Shown piece by piece: positions 41,164 through 49,577 of a DNA stretch of 64,000 bases. The notes beneath the pieces are model-generated. The model was given only the letters and a program-made list of their open reading frames with translations. It had not been told where the DNA came from and searched no databases. Position numbers and translations under genes: made by a program. Each line of letters opens with the position of its first letter. The first letter of the stretch is position 1. This stretch comes from CAWCDJ01 sp963836015 (GTDB lineage: Bacteria > Acidobacteriota > Terriglobia > Bryobacterales > Bryobacteraceae), in contig CAWIIF010000011.1 of the NCBI GenBank assembly GCA_963836015.1, positions 186,001 to 250,000 of the forward strand, given 5' to 3'.

Positions 41164-42369
41164 ATGCCCTGCCTCGTTTTGGCAGTTGGATCGGCCGCCG
41201 ACATTCCTCTCTCCATGCTGGTGGTGTTCGCCGCCGCCAAACTTCTCTCCGAAATCTTCGAGCGCATGGGCCAGCCGGGCATCGTGGGCGAGATCCTGGC
41301 GGGCATCCTGATCGGCCCTCACGTGCTCGGCTGGATGGCGCCCAACGAGGTCCTCCAGATTCTCTCCGATCTCGGCGTGATGTTCCTGTTGTTCCGCGTG
41401 GGGCTGGAAGTAAAGTCCTCGGACCTGCTGAAAGTCGGCGGTACGGCCCTCCTGGTGGCGGTAATCGGCGTCATCATCCCGTTCGGGATGGGATGGTGGA
41501 TCGCAGCCATGTGGGGCGAGCCGCGCGTGGAGAGCATCTTCATCGGCGCCGCCATGGTGGCCACCAGTGTCGGGATCACGGCGCAGGTGCTGGCGTCCCG
41601 CGGGCTTCTGAACTTGCGCGCCAGCCGCATCATCCTGGCCGCGGCGGTCATCGACGATGTGCTCGGCCTGATCGTGCTGGCGCTGGTAAGCGGCTTGGCG
41701 AAGGGATCCGTCAACTACCTGGATCTCGCCATCACCGCCGCCCTGGCGATCGGCTTCACGGCTTTTCTGGCGACCATCGGTTCGCGCACCGCGCGCCGCG
41801 TCGTCCCCCGTATGCAGGCCAAACTGAGCCTGGCGGAAGGCGAGTTCGCCCTGGCGATGACGCTCCTCTTCGGTCTTTCGCTGCTGGCCGTATACGCGGG
41901 GGTAGCGGCCATCGTGGGCGCATTCCTGGCGGGCATGGCGCTTTCCGAAGCGGTGGACCATCGCGTGGCCGATCTCACCAATGGAGTCGCCGAGCTGCTG
42001 GTGCCGTTCTTCCTGGCCGGCATCGGCCTGCACTTCGACATCTCCGCGTTCGCCAACCGGTCGACGCTGGCGCTGGCCTCCGTGATTTTTGTCGCGGCCG
42101 TGGTTTCGAAGTTCGTGGGATGCGGGCTGGGCGCCTGGCGCGCGGGCCGCACGGATGCGCTGCGCGTAGGTGTCGGAATGGTGCCGCGAGGTGAAGTGGG
42201 GATGGTCGTGGCGCAGCTCGGTCTGCAGATGGGAGTCATGGGACAGAGCGTCTACGGAGTCGTCGTCTTCATGTCGGTGGCCACGACCCTGGTGGCTCCG
42301 CCCCTGCTGAAGCTGGCTTACCGCGGCGCCGGACGGGCCGAAGAAGAGGAAGTAATCCGCCTCGGCTGA
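41164..42369 (+). CDS. Cation:proton antiporter (CPA2 family)
   Basis: 401 residues with about 12 membrane helices. The ion-binding double aspartate is in AAAVIDDVLGLIVLAL and the GxxxxPRGEVG stretch reads GVGMVPRGEVGMVVAQLG. There is no C-terminal RCK/TrkA-N nucleotide-binding domain, unlike KefB/KefC, so it is a plain Na+ or K+/H+ antiporter. It follows the sigma/RskA fusion gene after 7 bases, possibly in one transcript. Confidence 0.9.
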   Translation: MPCLVLAVGSAADIPLSMLVVFAAAKLLSEIFERMGQPGIVGEILAGILIGPHVLGWMAPNEVLQILSDLGVMFLLFRVGLEVKSSDLLKVGGTALLVAVIGVIIPFGMGWWIAAMWGEPRVESIFIGAAMVATSVGITAQVLASRGLLNLRASRIILAAAVIDDVLGLIVLALVSGLAKGSVNYLDLAITAALAIGFTAFLATIGSRTARRVVPRMQAKLSLAEGEFALAMTLLFGLSLLAVYAGVAAIVGAFLAGMALSEAVDHRVADLTNGVAELLVPFFLAGIGLHFDISAFANRSTLALASVIFVAAVVSKFVGCGLGAWRAGRTDALRVGVGMVPRGEVGMVVAQLGLQMGVMGQSVYGVVVFMSVATTLVAPPLLKLAYRGAGRAEEEEVIRLG

Positions 42370-42391
42370 TCGGGCGATACAATAGCGGAGC

Positions 42392-43153
42392 GTGATCAAA
42401 TACATTCGCTATCGTTCCGGCTCCGGCTCATCGTATGGCATTCTCGTTGGCGATACTGTGCGGGAGATCTCTGGCGATCCCATCGCCGGGGCCACTGAAA
42501 GCGGCGACACTCGTTCGCTGGCGGAGGTCGAGCTGCTGGCTCCCTGCCAGCCCGGCAAGATTCTGGCCGTTGGGTTGAATTATAAGAGTCACTTGGGCAG
42601 CCGCCCGCAGCCGGCGCACCCGGAGATGTTCTACAAGCCCGTGAGCGCGCTGGCCGGCCCCGGCGATCCGATCGTCATCCCGCGCGACGCGACCGACGTC
42701 CATTATGAAGGGGAGCTGGTGATCGTGATCGGCCGGCAGGTCCGCAACGTCACGAAGGAAGAGGCGGCCGGGGCAATCTTCGGAGTCACCTGCGGCAACG
42801 ACGTCAGCGAGCGCAACTGGCAGCACGGGCAGGGCAAGGACCTGCAGTGGTGGCGCGCCAAGGGCTGCGATACTTTCGCGCCGCTCGGTCCGGCGGTGGT
42901 CGCCGGGATCGACTACGGCCACCTGCTGCTCCAGACGCGGCTGAACGGCGAGGTCGTACAGAAACAGTACACCTCCGACCTGATCTTCGATTGTCCGGCC
43001 ATCGTCAGTTGGGTGAGCGGATGGGTAACCCTGATGCCCGGAGACATCATCTATACAGGAACCCCCGGCAGCACGCGCAAGCTTGCCCCCGGGGATGTTG
43101 TAGAAGTAGAGATCGAAGGAATCGGCGTATTGCGCAATCCGGTCGTAGGGTAG
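42392..43153 (+). CDS. Fumarylacetoacetate hydrolase-family protein
   Basis: 253 residues, GTG start. The catalytic FAH core is clear: LAVGLNYKSHLG, MFYKPVSALAGPGDPI, HYEGELVIVIGR, GVTCGNDVSERNWQHG, RAKGCDTFAPLGP and MPGDIIYTGTPGSTRKLAPGDVVEVEIEGIG. Acidic metal ligands (E-L-V in YEGELV and D in NDVSERN) are present. Members include acylpyruvate hydrolases and 2-hydroxyhepta-2,4-diene-1,7-dioate isomerases. The last two codons and stop (GTAGGGTAG) are part of a repeat shared with the convergent gene. Confidence 0.92.
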   Translation: MIKYIRYRSGSGSSYGILVGDTVREISGDPIAGATESGDTRSLAEVELLAPCQPGKILAVGLNYKSHLGSRPQPAHPEMFYKPVSALAGPGDPIVIPRDATDVHYEGELVIVIGRQVRNVTKEEAAGAIFGVTCGNDVSERNWQHGQGKDLQWWRAKGCDTFAPLGPAVVAGIDYGHLLLQTRLNGEVVQKQYTSDLIFDCPAIVSWVSGWVTLMPGDIIYTGTPGSTRKLAPGDVVEVEIEGIGVLRNPVVG

Positions 43154-43170
43154 GCCTCCCGGCCTGCCCA
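43145..43170 (+). repeat. 26-bp palindromic element, copy A (ends the FAH gene)
   Basis: Starts GTAGGGTAGGCCT and ends GGCCTGCCCA. It matches the reverse complement of 43261-43286 at 24 of 26 positions. The stop of the FAH-family gene lies within it. It is followed by a small hairpin GCCGAG/CTCGGC (43171-43187), as is the related element at 49535-49574. Confidence 0.8.
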
Positions 43171-43260
43171 GCCGAGCGCATCTCGGCCGCTATCACGGTT
43201 TATGGTCACCCCATGCCGGAGGCCGCCGGCCCAGGCCCCGGAAGCGCGCCTTCCTGCGCG

Positions 43261-43286
43261 TGGGCAGGCCCGCAGGCCTACCCTAC
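43261..43286 (-). repeat. 26-bp palindromic element, copy B (ends the norB remnant)
   Basis: Minus-strand copy of the element at 43145-43170 with two mismatches. It supplies the last codons (Val-Gly) and stop of the norB-like frame, exactly as copy A does for the opposite gene. The facing pair could fold into a long stem and stop transcription from both sides. Confidence 0.8.
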
Positions 43287-44531
43287 CGAAACCAGCTCTT
43301 CCTCTTTCTGCTTCTCCGGCACGGGCGCCCGCAACGGACGCAGGTGGAACAGGCCGTAAACCGCCGCTGCGACCAGGGGCATCACGCCGATCGCGATGAA
43401 CACCGTGTCCGGCGCCATCCGAACCCACACCATCAGCCCGATGTTCAGGCCCCAGAAACTGACCATCAGCCATTTCTCCTTCCAGTAGCGCGGCTCCACG
43501 ATGTTGCGCAGCGAGAACAGCGCCAGGGCGATCGCCAGCATTCCGTAAACGCCCATCAGCGCCCCGTGCCCGTGGGCCGCCGTCAGGAACGACCCGTGCT
43601 GGAAGTAGCTCACAAACGGCAGGTTGATCAGGAAGCCCAGCACGCCCGCGCCGAAGAGGTTCCAGAAGGCGGTGGCCACCAGGAACCAGAACGATGCCGC
43701 GTAGGGGAACTCCGTGCCGCCCGCGCGGATCACCTTGTACTGGCTGTAGGCCTCCACCATCAGCAGCGAGAGCGGGATCACCTCGAGCGCCGAGAAGATC
43801 GCGCCCAGCGCCATCCAGGCCTCCGGAGCGCCGATCCAATAGTAATGATGGCCCGTGCCAATGATTCCGGTGCCCAGGAGGATGATGAGCTGGAAATAAG
43901 TGGCTCGCAGCGTCGATTGGGCGGTCACGAGGCCCAGCCGGACCATCAGGAACCCGATCACCACCACGGCGAAGACTTCGAACATGCCTTCCACCCATAG
44001 GTGGATCAGCCACCAGCGCCAGTAGTCCGCCATGGTGATGTGGCTGTCGCGGTTGACGAACAGCGCGAAACAGTAGAACACCGGGATCGCGGCGGAAGAG
44101 TAGAGCAGCAGGTGTGTGAGCCCGCCGCGGTCCGATTCCGCCTTCAACGCGGCGCGCAGGCCGCGGGCCACGATGTAGAGCCAGATCCCCATGCCGGCGA
44201 TCAGCAGCAGCATCCACAGCCGCCCGAGCTCCAGGTATTCCCAACCCTGCGTTCCCAGCCACCACCAGGTCTTGCCTAGCATGCCTTTGGTCGACAGGTA
44301 CTCGCCCGTCATGCTTCCCACCACCACGATCAGCAGCGCGCCGAACAGGATGTTGACGAGCGCCCGCTGGCCCTTCGGCTCGCGCCCGCTTACCAGGGGA
44401 GCGATGAAGATCCCCATGCCGAGCCATGCCGTGGCGATCCAGAAGATGGCCAGTTGCAGGTGCCAGGTGCGCGCGATGTTGAACGGCAGGTATTGCGACA
44501 GATTAAAGCCGTAGAAGCTGGCGCCGTCCAC
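43278..44531 (-). pseudogene. Quinol-type nitric oxide reductase NorB, C-terminal fragment (catalytic core)
   Basis: 417 codons covering about 11 membrane helices of the haem-copper NO reductase core. The haem and iron ligands are all kept: RTWHLQLAIFW, HLWVEGMFEV, GTGHHYYWIG and HGHGALMGVYG. The frame opens at a GTG (VDGASFYGFNLSQYLPFN), but intact qNor proteins reach this point after an N-terminal domain and two membrane helices. The upstream half lies in another frame (44503-45232), and about 50 residues, including one helix, are missing at the join. The core alone could still be expressed from the GTG, but I consider the gene inactivated. Sequencing error alone would not explain the missing segment. 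Confidence 0.65.
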
Positions 44532-45232
44532 GTAGTCGTGCGGACGCCAGGTCGAACCGGAACCGCCGGTTCTCCGCGTCCTGCGGCGTGAGGCTGTAGC
44601 GGTGTTGAAAATAGAGAATCAATGCCAGAAAGAAGAGCAGCCCGGCCACACTCGCGGCCGACCACATCATGGAACCTGCGGTGACGGTGTTACCGGCCGC
44701 CTGATCGTAAGGCCAGTTATTGGTGTAGGAGTGGTCCGCCTCGGGGCGCTTGGCGGCGGAGAGCCAGGCCGTCCACGTAATGAAGGCGGCCAGCTTTTTC
44801 GATGCCGCCGCGATCTGCGAGGGGTCGCCGCCACCCTCGCTGGCCGGAAGCAGGGCCCCCTTCGGCAGCGAGCGTTCGATCTGGCCCTCGACGAAGAGCC
44901 GGTCGTAGCGCTCGACGATCGTGTTCCACCCGGCCGCCTCACCGGCGGTGAAGCGCAAAACTCCGTTCGCGTAACGGTTCTGCTTCAACTCCTGGGCAAC
45001 TTCGGCGTCCACCGCCGCTTTGGGACCTACCCCGAGCGTGTCGTAGCCGGGCGCCTTCTCTTGCCGCATCGTCTCGGTCATCCAGTGCAGCGCTTCGGCC
45101 GTGTAGTCGGGGCCGAGATAGGCGCCGTGACCGAGCACGGTTCCGTAGTCCATCAAGCCGCGCTTGCGGAACAGGTCCTGCCCCTGCTGGATATCCGCCG
45201 CGGTGAAAAGCGTCTTGATCTGGGTTCATTTT
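44503..45232 (-). pseudogene. Quinol-type nitric oxide reductase NorB, N-terminal fragment
   Basis: The long frame MDYGTVLGHGAYLGPDYTAEALHWM ... YTNNWPYDQAAGNTVTAGSMMW is the qNor N-terminal periplasmic domain plus one helix. Upstream of its first ATG (45156) the homologous sequence continues in frame (KTLFTAADIQQGQDLFRKRGL) but without a start codon. The only ATG in place, at 45232, is in a different frame, as if 2 bases were lost. The usual N-terminal anchor helix is absent. The frame then runs out (LRGRRQLLRL) past the point where the C-terminal fragment begins. There are therefore at least two frame breaks plus losses. Confidence 0.62.
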
Positions 45233-45285
45233 CCCTCTCAAGAATCCAGGTTAGGGCGGACAGCTTACCGGCTAAAGGACTTTAG

Positions 45286-45636
45286 TCACAGCCAGGAAGT
45301 GCCGATGCTGTAAAGAAGGACCAGCAGGACCGCAAGCGTGATCGCGACATACATGAAGTCCCGCTCCAGGTAGAACGCGACCAGGGCAAATCCGACGCGC
45401 GCCACCGGTGTGAAGATCAACAGCAGCAGGCCGATTTCGATGACTTTCAGCGGTCCCGGAAGCGCCTCCATGGAGTGCAGCCCGATGGGCCCGCGACGAA
45501 ACTGGTGGTACGAGACCGGAGTGGAACCGTTCACGGCCAGGTACCAAACGGCGCCCGCAGCCACCACCAGGGCGGAGAGCACGACACCGGCACGCAGCAG
45601 GTTGCCGACGATCATTTCGAGCCGCTCGTCGTTCAT
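45286..45636 (-). CDS. DUF1634 membrane protein paired with TauE
   Basis: 116 residues with three membrane helices (LRAGVVLSALVVAAGAVWYLAV; VIEIGLLLLIFTPVARVGFALVAF; FMYVAITLAVLLVLLYSI). The ATG at 45636 shares a base with the TauE stop, so the two are translationally coupled; DUF1634 proteins are regularly found next to TauE/SafE transporters and are probably an accessory subunit. The open frame upstream of the chosen start is a shadow of tauE. Confidence 0.87.
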   Translation of the reverse strand: MNDERLEMIVGNLLRAGVVLSALVVAAGAVWYLAVNGSTPVSYHQFRRGPIGLHSMEALPGPLKVIEIGLLLLIFTPVARVGFALVAFYLERDFMYVAITLAVLLVLLYSIGTSWL

Positions 45637-46472
45637 CACCGGAAACCTCCCGTAACGCCGCTGTAGATCATCTCCGCCGCCAGCACCGCCACCACTCCCG
45701 CAAAGACGAGACGCAGGAGCCGCGTGCCGGCGCCGCGCAACTGGCGGGCCCCGAGCAGCGATCCGCTCAGCACACCCAACATCACCGGCATGGCGATTGA
45801 CGGCTGTATGTATCCGTGGCCCAGAAAGATGCCCGCGCTGGCCGCCGCCGTCACCCCGATCATGAAGTTGCTGGTGGTAGTGGAGACTTTGAAGGGAAGA
45901 CCCATCACCTGGTCCATCGCAATCACCTTCATGGCGCCCGAGCCGATGCCCAGCAACCCGGAGAGGATGCCCGCGCCGAACATCAACGCGAATCCTATCT
46001 TGACGCGCTGCACGCAATACGCGACCTTGCTTTGGCCTTCCGGATAGGTGCTGTTCAACCGCAGGCGGTTGGCGATTGGATCCGCCTGCACGGTTGCACG
46101 GTCATGCGGGTGATGGAAGGCTTGCCACGCCGAGTAGAGCAGCACACCCCCGAAGATGATGGCCAGGTCGGACGTGGGCACGATGGAGGTCAGGTGGGCG
46201 CCCGCCACTGCTCCCAGGGTGGTCGCTACCTCCAGGAACATGCCCACCCGGATGTTTGAATATCCTTCTTTGACGTATGCCGCCGCTGCGCCCGACGACG
46301 TGGCGATCACGGAAACCAGTGACGCGCCCATCGCAAACCGGAGGTCGACGCCGAGAAGCAGCGTTAGGGCCGGAGTTACGACAACCGCGCCTCCCAATCC
46401 GGTGAGGGCGCCTAGAAAGCCCGCGAGGGCGGAAATGGCAAAGACGATGCCGGAGAACGAAAGAGCGTCCAT
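45636..46472 (-). CDS. Sulfite exporter TauE/SafE-family transporter
   Basis: 278 residues with about eight membrane helices. Characteristic glycine-rich stretches are FLGALTGLGGAVVVTPALTLLLGVDLRFAMGASLVSVIATS and GILSGLLGIGSGAMKVIAMDQVMGLPFKVSTTTSNFMIG. TauE/SafE proteins export sulfite, sulfoacetate or related anions. It lies downstream of the structured region 46503-46578 and forms an operon with the DUF1634 gene. Confidence 0.9.
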   Translation of the reverse strand: MDALSFSGIVFAISALAGFLGALTGLGGAVVVTPALTLLLGVDLRFAMGASLVSVIATSSGAAAAYVKEGYSNIRVGMFLEVATTLGAVAGAHLTSIVPTSDLAIIFGGVLLYSAWQAFHHPHDRATVQADPIANRLRLNSTYPEGQSKVAYCVQRVKIGFALMFGAGILSGLLGIGSGAMKVIAMDQVMGLPFKVSTTTSNFMIGVTAAASAGIFLGHGYIQPSIAMPVMLGVLSGSLLGARQLRGAGTRLLRLVFAGVVAVLAAEMIYSGVTGGFR

Positions 46473-46502
46473 GAATAGTGGTCGTCTTTAGTTTAGATGG
46501 GA

Positions 46503-46578
46503 CGCGGTAAACCGCACAAATAAATCGAGGGCAGGTGTAACCCTGCCCTCTGCGGTGTTGTTGCCCGGGAGGCAACAA
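46503..46578. other. Structured intergenic region with two strong hairpins
   Basis: GAGGGCAGG (46527-46535) pairs perfectly with CCTGCCCTC (46542-46550), and TTGTTGCC (46558-46565) with GGCAACAA (46571-46578). ACCGCA upstream and TGCGGT downstream of the first stem can pair as an outer stem. It lies in the 205 bases between tauE (minus) and the sensor kinase (plus). On the minus strand it would be the tauE leader. No T-run follows on the plus strand. A leader element or small RNA is possible; I cannot assign a family. Confidence 0.5.
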
Positions 46579-46677
46579 TGATTCACTTGCTGGTCATGAC
46601 AGCTCCGGCGCCATTCGGGACTGTCTCAACCGTGTACTTGTATCGTAGGGCAATCTGTCGCCGATCTCTATACTGCG

Positions 46678-48174
46678 ATGATCGTATTCTCTGGGACACC
46701 CGCCAACCGCGACAATGAAGTGTCCAAATCCGAGGGTTCTCAGGTGCGGTCCGGCGGCGGCATTTTCGGCGAGATAAAATATCGGGTAGTGCATTGGGGA
46801 TTCAGCAAGCGTGCCGTCTTGCGAACCGGATACGGCGCCGTCATCGGCGTCCTGATCCTTTCCGCGGTGGAGGCATATCGCATCCAGACCTCGGTTTCCG
46901 AGCAGCACTTGGGAATTTACCGCCGTTTCATCGAGCAGGATGGGTATTTGGCCACCTTGCGCCGTAACCTGTGGCTCTCGGGCTCGGACGTTCGCGATTT
47001 CTTCATCAACACTACTCCGGCCCAGGCGGCACAGCTTCGCTCGCAACTCCAGGCGCTTCAAATCGAAGACGAAAAGGCCCTGGTCCACCTCGCTGCGCTT
47101 CCCGGATGGGAGGCGGTGGTTCCCAAGCTCCGCCGCAGCCTGGGCGAATATTGGTCCCTCATCGACTCACTCCCGTTTCAGATGCTGGACCAGGCCGACG
47201 AGCGGAAGTTCCAGTTTCTGCAGACCGAAGTGGCGCCCCGGCGCGGCGAGCTGTACAGCGCCTTGATCGACCTGTCGGAAGCCGACCAGCGCAGGGTGCA
47301 GGAGAGCGAGCGGGAGTTCGCCACCGCGCGCAGGCATGCGGCGCAGCGCTTGATGCTGATGCTCGCGATCAGCGTTCTGTTGAGCTTCGCGGTGGCCCGT
47401 ACCAGCATCCGTCACTCCGAAGCGCTCGAACTCCGGGCCGAGCAGCATTTCAATGAAGTGGAGGAGGCACGGCGCGAATTGCAGCAGCTTTCGGCGCGGC
47501 TGCTCGAAATCGAAGAGGAGGGCCGCAGGCGGCTTTCGCGCGAGCTCCACGATGAAATCGGCCAGTCGCTGGCCTTGCTCGAAATCGAGATCTCGCACGC
47601 CCAGAATCTCCTCGCCTCCGATCCGCGCCTGGTCAAAGACCGCCTCGCCCGGGCCAGGGAGCTTGCCAAGCGGACGGTGCAGACGGCGCGCAATATTTCT
47701 GCCATCCTCCGGCCCGCCATGCTCGACGATCTGGGCCTCGTTCCCGCTCTCCAATTCCAGTTGGAAGAATTCTTGCGGCGGAGCGGGATCGCATGCGAGT
47801 TCGTCGATAAGGACGTCGCCGATCAGCTTCCCGATACCGTCAAAACCTGCGTGTACCGTGTCATCCAGGAGGCTCTCCACAACGCCGAGAAGCACTCCGC
47901 CGCCACCAGGATCCGGGTCAACGTGCAGCAACTTCCCGACTGCCTGGTCGCTGAAGTGCAGGACAATGGAAGGGGATTCGAAGTCAAACAAGGAACCTCC
48001 GTGCACCGCGGGAGTGGCCTCGGACTGCTCGGCATCCGAGAGCGGGTCGCGGTCGCCGGGGGCTCGCTGGTGATCGATTCCGCGCCCGGCCGGGGAACCC
48101 GCGTCTCGATCCGCATTCCCCTTCCGGAGGGACCGGCAGTGGCGTCCTTGAAACGAAATGAGGTAACAGCGTAA
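46678..48174 (+). CDS. NarL-type sensor histidine kinase (HisKA_3)
   Basis: 498 residues. Membrane helices near residues 50-66 and 224-241 enclose a helical periplasmic sensor of about 155 residues, like a CHASE3/four-helix domain. Then comes a coiled coil, HisKA_3 with His291 in RRRLSRELHDEIGQSL, and a HATPase domain (EALHNAEKHS, DNGRGF, GLGLLGIRERV). The stop codon overlaps the start of the response regulator gene by one base (TAATG). ATG at 46678 has no strong Shine-Dalgarno sequence. It is upstream of, and convergent with, the Crp gene and cytochrome conduit, so it may regulate them. This is inference. Confidence 0.92.
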   Translation: MIVFSGTPANRDNEVSKSEGSQVRSGGGIFGEIKYRVVHWGFSKRAVLRTGYGAVIGVLILSAVEAYRIQTSVSEQHLGIYRRFIEQDGYLATLRRNLWLSGSDVRDFFINTTPAQAAQLRSQLQALQIEDEKALVHLAALPGWEAVVPKLRRSLGEYWSLIDSLPFQMLDQADERKFQFLQTEVAPRRGELYSALIDLSEADQRRVQESEREFATARRHAAQRLMLMLAISVLLSFAVARTSIRHSEALELRAEQHFNEVEEARRELQQLSARLLEIEEEGRRRLSRELHDEIGQSLALLEIEISHAQNLLASDPRLVKDRLARARELAKRTVQTARNISAILRPAMLDDLGLVPALQFQLEEFLRRSGIACEFVDKDVADQLPDTVKTCVYRVIQEALHNAEKHSAATRIRVNVQQLPDCLVAEVQDNGRGFEVKQGTSVHRGSGLGLLGIRERVAVAGGSLVIDSAPGRGTRVSIRIPLPEGPAVASLKRNEVTA

Positions 48175-48821
48175 TGTCCGTCCGAATCTTATTGGTCGAT
48201 GATCACACCCTGATGCGGCAAGGCCTGCGGCACATCCTGGAAAGCCAGCCCGACTTCGATATCGTCGCCGAATCGAGCTCTGGCATTGAGGCGGTCGAGG
48301 CCGCCCGCCTCCATAAACCGGACGTGGCCATCGTCGACGTGGCCATGAAAGAGCTTAACGGCATCGAGGCCACTTCCCAGATCCTGAAACACTCCCCCAA
48401 TACCGCCGTTCTGATCTTGAGTATGTACAGCGATGAGCGCTACGTCCTGCGCGCCGTCAAAGCGGGCGCGCGCGGATACCTGCTCAAGAACTCGGCGGGA
48501 GACGAGCTGATCCAGGCAATTCATACCGTGCAGCGCGGCATGGCCTTCTTCAGCCCGGCAGTGGCGCAGGTTTTCCAGGACGGCTTCGCCCGCCTGCGGG
48601 AAACCGGCGGCATCAACGACCGCTTCGAGCTGTTGACCGACCGCGAGCGTCAGGTCTACCAGCTTTTGGCGGAAGGAAACAGCAACAAGGAAATCGCCAA
48701 CCGGCTGAACCTGAGCCTCCATACGGTGGAAACCCACCGCTGGCGCATCATGGAGAAGCTCGACCTGCACAGCACGGCCGAGCTCGTATTGAGCGCCGTG
48801 CGCCGCGGCATGGTGACGTAG
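48174..48821 (+). CDS. NarL/LuxR-family response regulator
   Basis: 215 residues. Receiver domain with Asp9/Asp10, phospho-acceptor Asp55 (AIVDVAMKELNG) and the lysine of LLKNSAGDE. LuxR-type helix-turn-helix at the C-terminus (LTDREREVYQLL-like LTDRERQVYQLLAEGNSNKEI then RLNLSLHTVETHRWRIMEKL). Coupled to the kinase gene by a one-base overlap. Its stop is 16 bases from that of the convergent Crp gene. Confidence 0.94.
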   Translation: MSVRILLVDDHTLMRQGLRHILESQPDFDIVAESSSGIEAVEAARLHKPDVAIVDVAMKELNGIEATSQILKHSPNTAVLILSMYSDERYVLRAVKAGARGYLLKNSAGDELIQAIHTVQRGMAFFSPAVAQVFQDGFARLRETGGINDRFELLTDRERQVYQLLAEGNSNKEIANRLNLSLHTVETHRWRIMEKLDLHSTAELVLSAVRRGMVT

Positions 48822-48837
48822 TCCGGCCCGCCCCGCC

Positions 48838-49515
48838 TTAGCTCTGCGGCTCGGATTCCCGCTCGATCCCGGCGCGGTCGAGTATATAAATCCGATGTCC
48901 CTGGATTCGTAGAAGGCCTTCCGCACGAAAACGTGCCAGGTTGCGCGAGACCACCTCGCGGACGGTGCCGAGGCGCGACGCCAGTTCCTGGTGCGTGAGC
49001 GGAAGATCGAACTCGTCCGCACCCGCCTGCCGGGAGGTGTCCAGCAGAAGCCGCGCCAGCCGCTGGGTTACGCTGCCGAACGTCATGGCTTCGACCACAC
49101 CAACCAGGTGGCGCAGGCGTCGGCCTACCACCGCCAGAACCTTCAGCGCCACTTCCGGATATTGACGGCAGACCTGCTGAAAGTCAGCCTTGTTCACGAA
49201 TAGAGACACTACCGGCTCCACTGCCCGGACCGATGCCGGGTACGGCCCCCCGTCGAATAGCGGGAGCTCCGCCACCGTCGAGGGCGCGCCTTCGAGCGCC
49301 AGCATCATCTCCCTGCCGCCTTGCGATGTCTTGAAGATCTTGACGCTACCCTGAACGATCAGGAAAATGCCCGCGCACGGCTCACCCTCCCAGAAGAGCA
49401 TCTCCTCCGGGGCGAACCGGCGTTCCACGGCCCTTTGTGCGAGTGCTTGAATCTCGGTTTCGGTGAGGCTGGCAAATAGCGGAATCCGGGCGAGCGTCGC
49501 TAGTTTCGGTCCCAC
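48838..49515 (-). CDS. Crp/Fnr-family transcriptional regulator
   Basis: 225 residues from a GTG at 49515; the frame stays open upstream but without homologous sequence, and the short GGAG before the GTG is only a weak guide. Cyclic-nucleotide-binding-type barrel (EEMLFWEGEPCAGIFLIVQGSVKIFKTSQGGREMML) followed by a Crp helix-turn-helix (LPLTHQELASRLGTVREVVSRNLARFRAEGLLRI). No Fnr-type N-terminal Cys cluster is present, so direct oxygen sensing through Fe-S is unlikely. It is downstream of the cytochrome conduit genes and may be in the same transcript, separated by a hairpin element. Confidence 0.9.
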   Translation of the reverse strand: MGPKLATLARIPLFASLTETEIQALAQRAVERRFAPEEMLFWEGEPCAGIFLIVQGSVKIFKTSQGGREMMLALEGAPSTVAELPLFDGGPYPASVRAVEPVVSLFVNKADFQQVCRQYPEVALKVLAVVGRRLRHLVGVVEAMTFGSVTQRLARLLLDTSRQAGADEFDLPLTHQELASRLGTVREVVSRNLARFRAEGLLRIQGHRIYILDRAGIERESEPQS

Positions 49516-49534
49516 ATCTCCGATAGTAACAGTG

Positions 49535-49574
49535 GCGCAGGCCTCCCGGCCTGCGCAAGCCGAGGAAGCTCGGC
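49535..49574 (-). repeat. Palindromic element related to 43145-43170
   Basis: GCGCAGGCC TCCC GGCCTGCGC is a perfect 9-bp hairpin (49535-49556), followed by GCCGAG GAAG CTCGGC (49559-49574). The core AGGCCTCCCGGCCTGC and the GCCGAG/CTCGGC hairpin are shared with the element at 43145-43187. It lies between the tetrahaem cytochrome stop and the Crp start and could act as a transcript attenuator or mRNA stabiliser. Confidence 0.75.
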
Positions 49575-49577
49575 CCC

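Noticed and set aside
41119..42405. Long minus-strand frame of 428 codons across the antiporter gene
   Set aside because: His/Asp/Gln-rich composition typical of the antisense of a GC-rich membrane-protein gene; the plus strand encodes a clear CPA2 antiporter.
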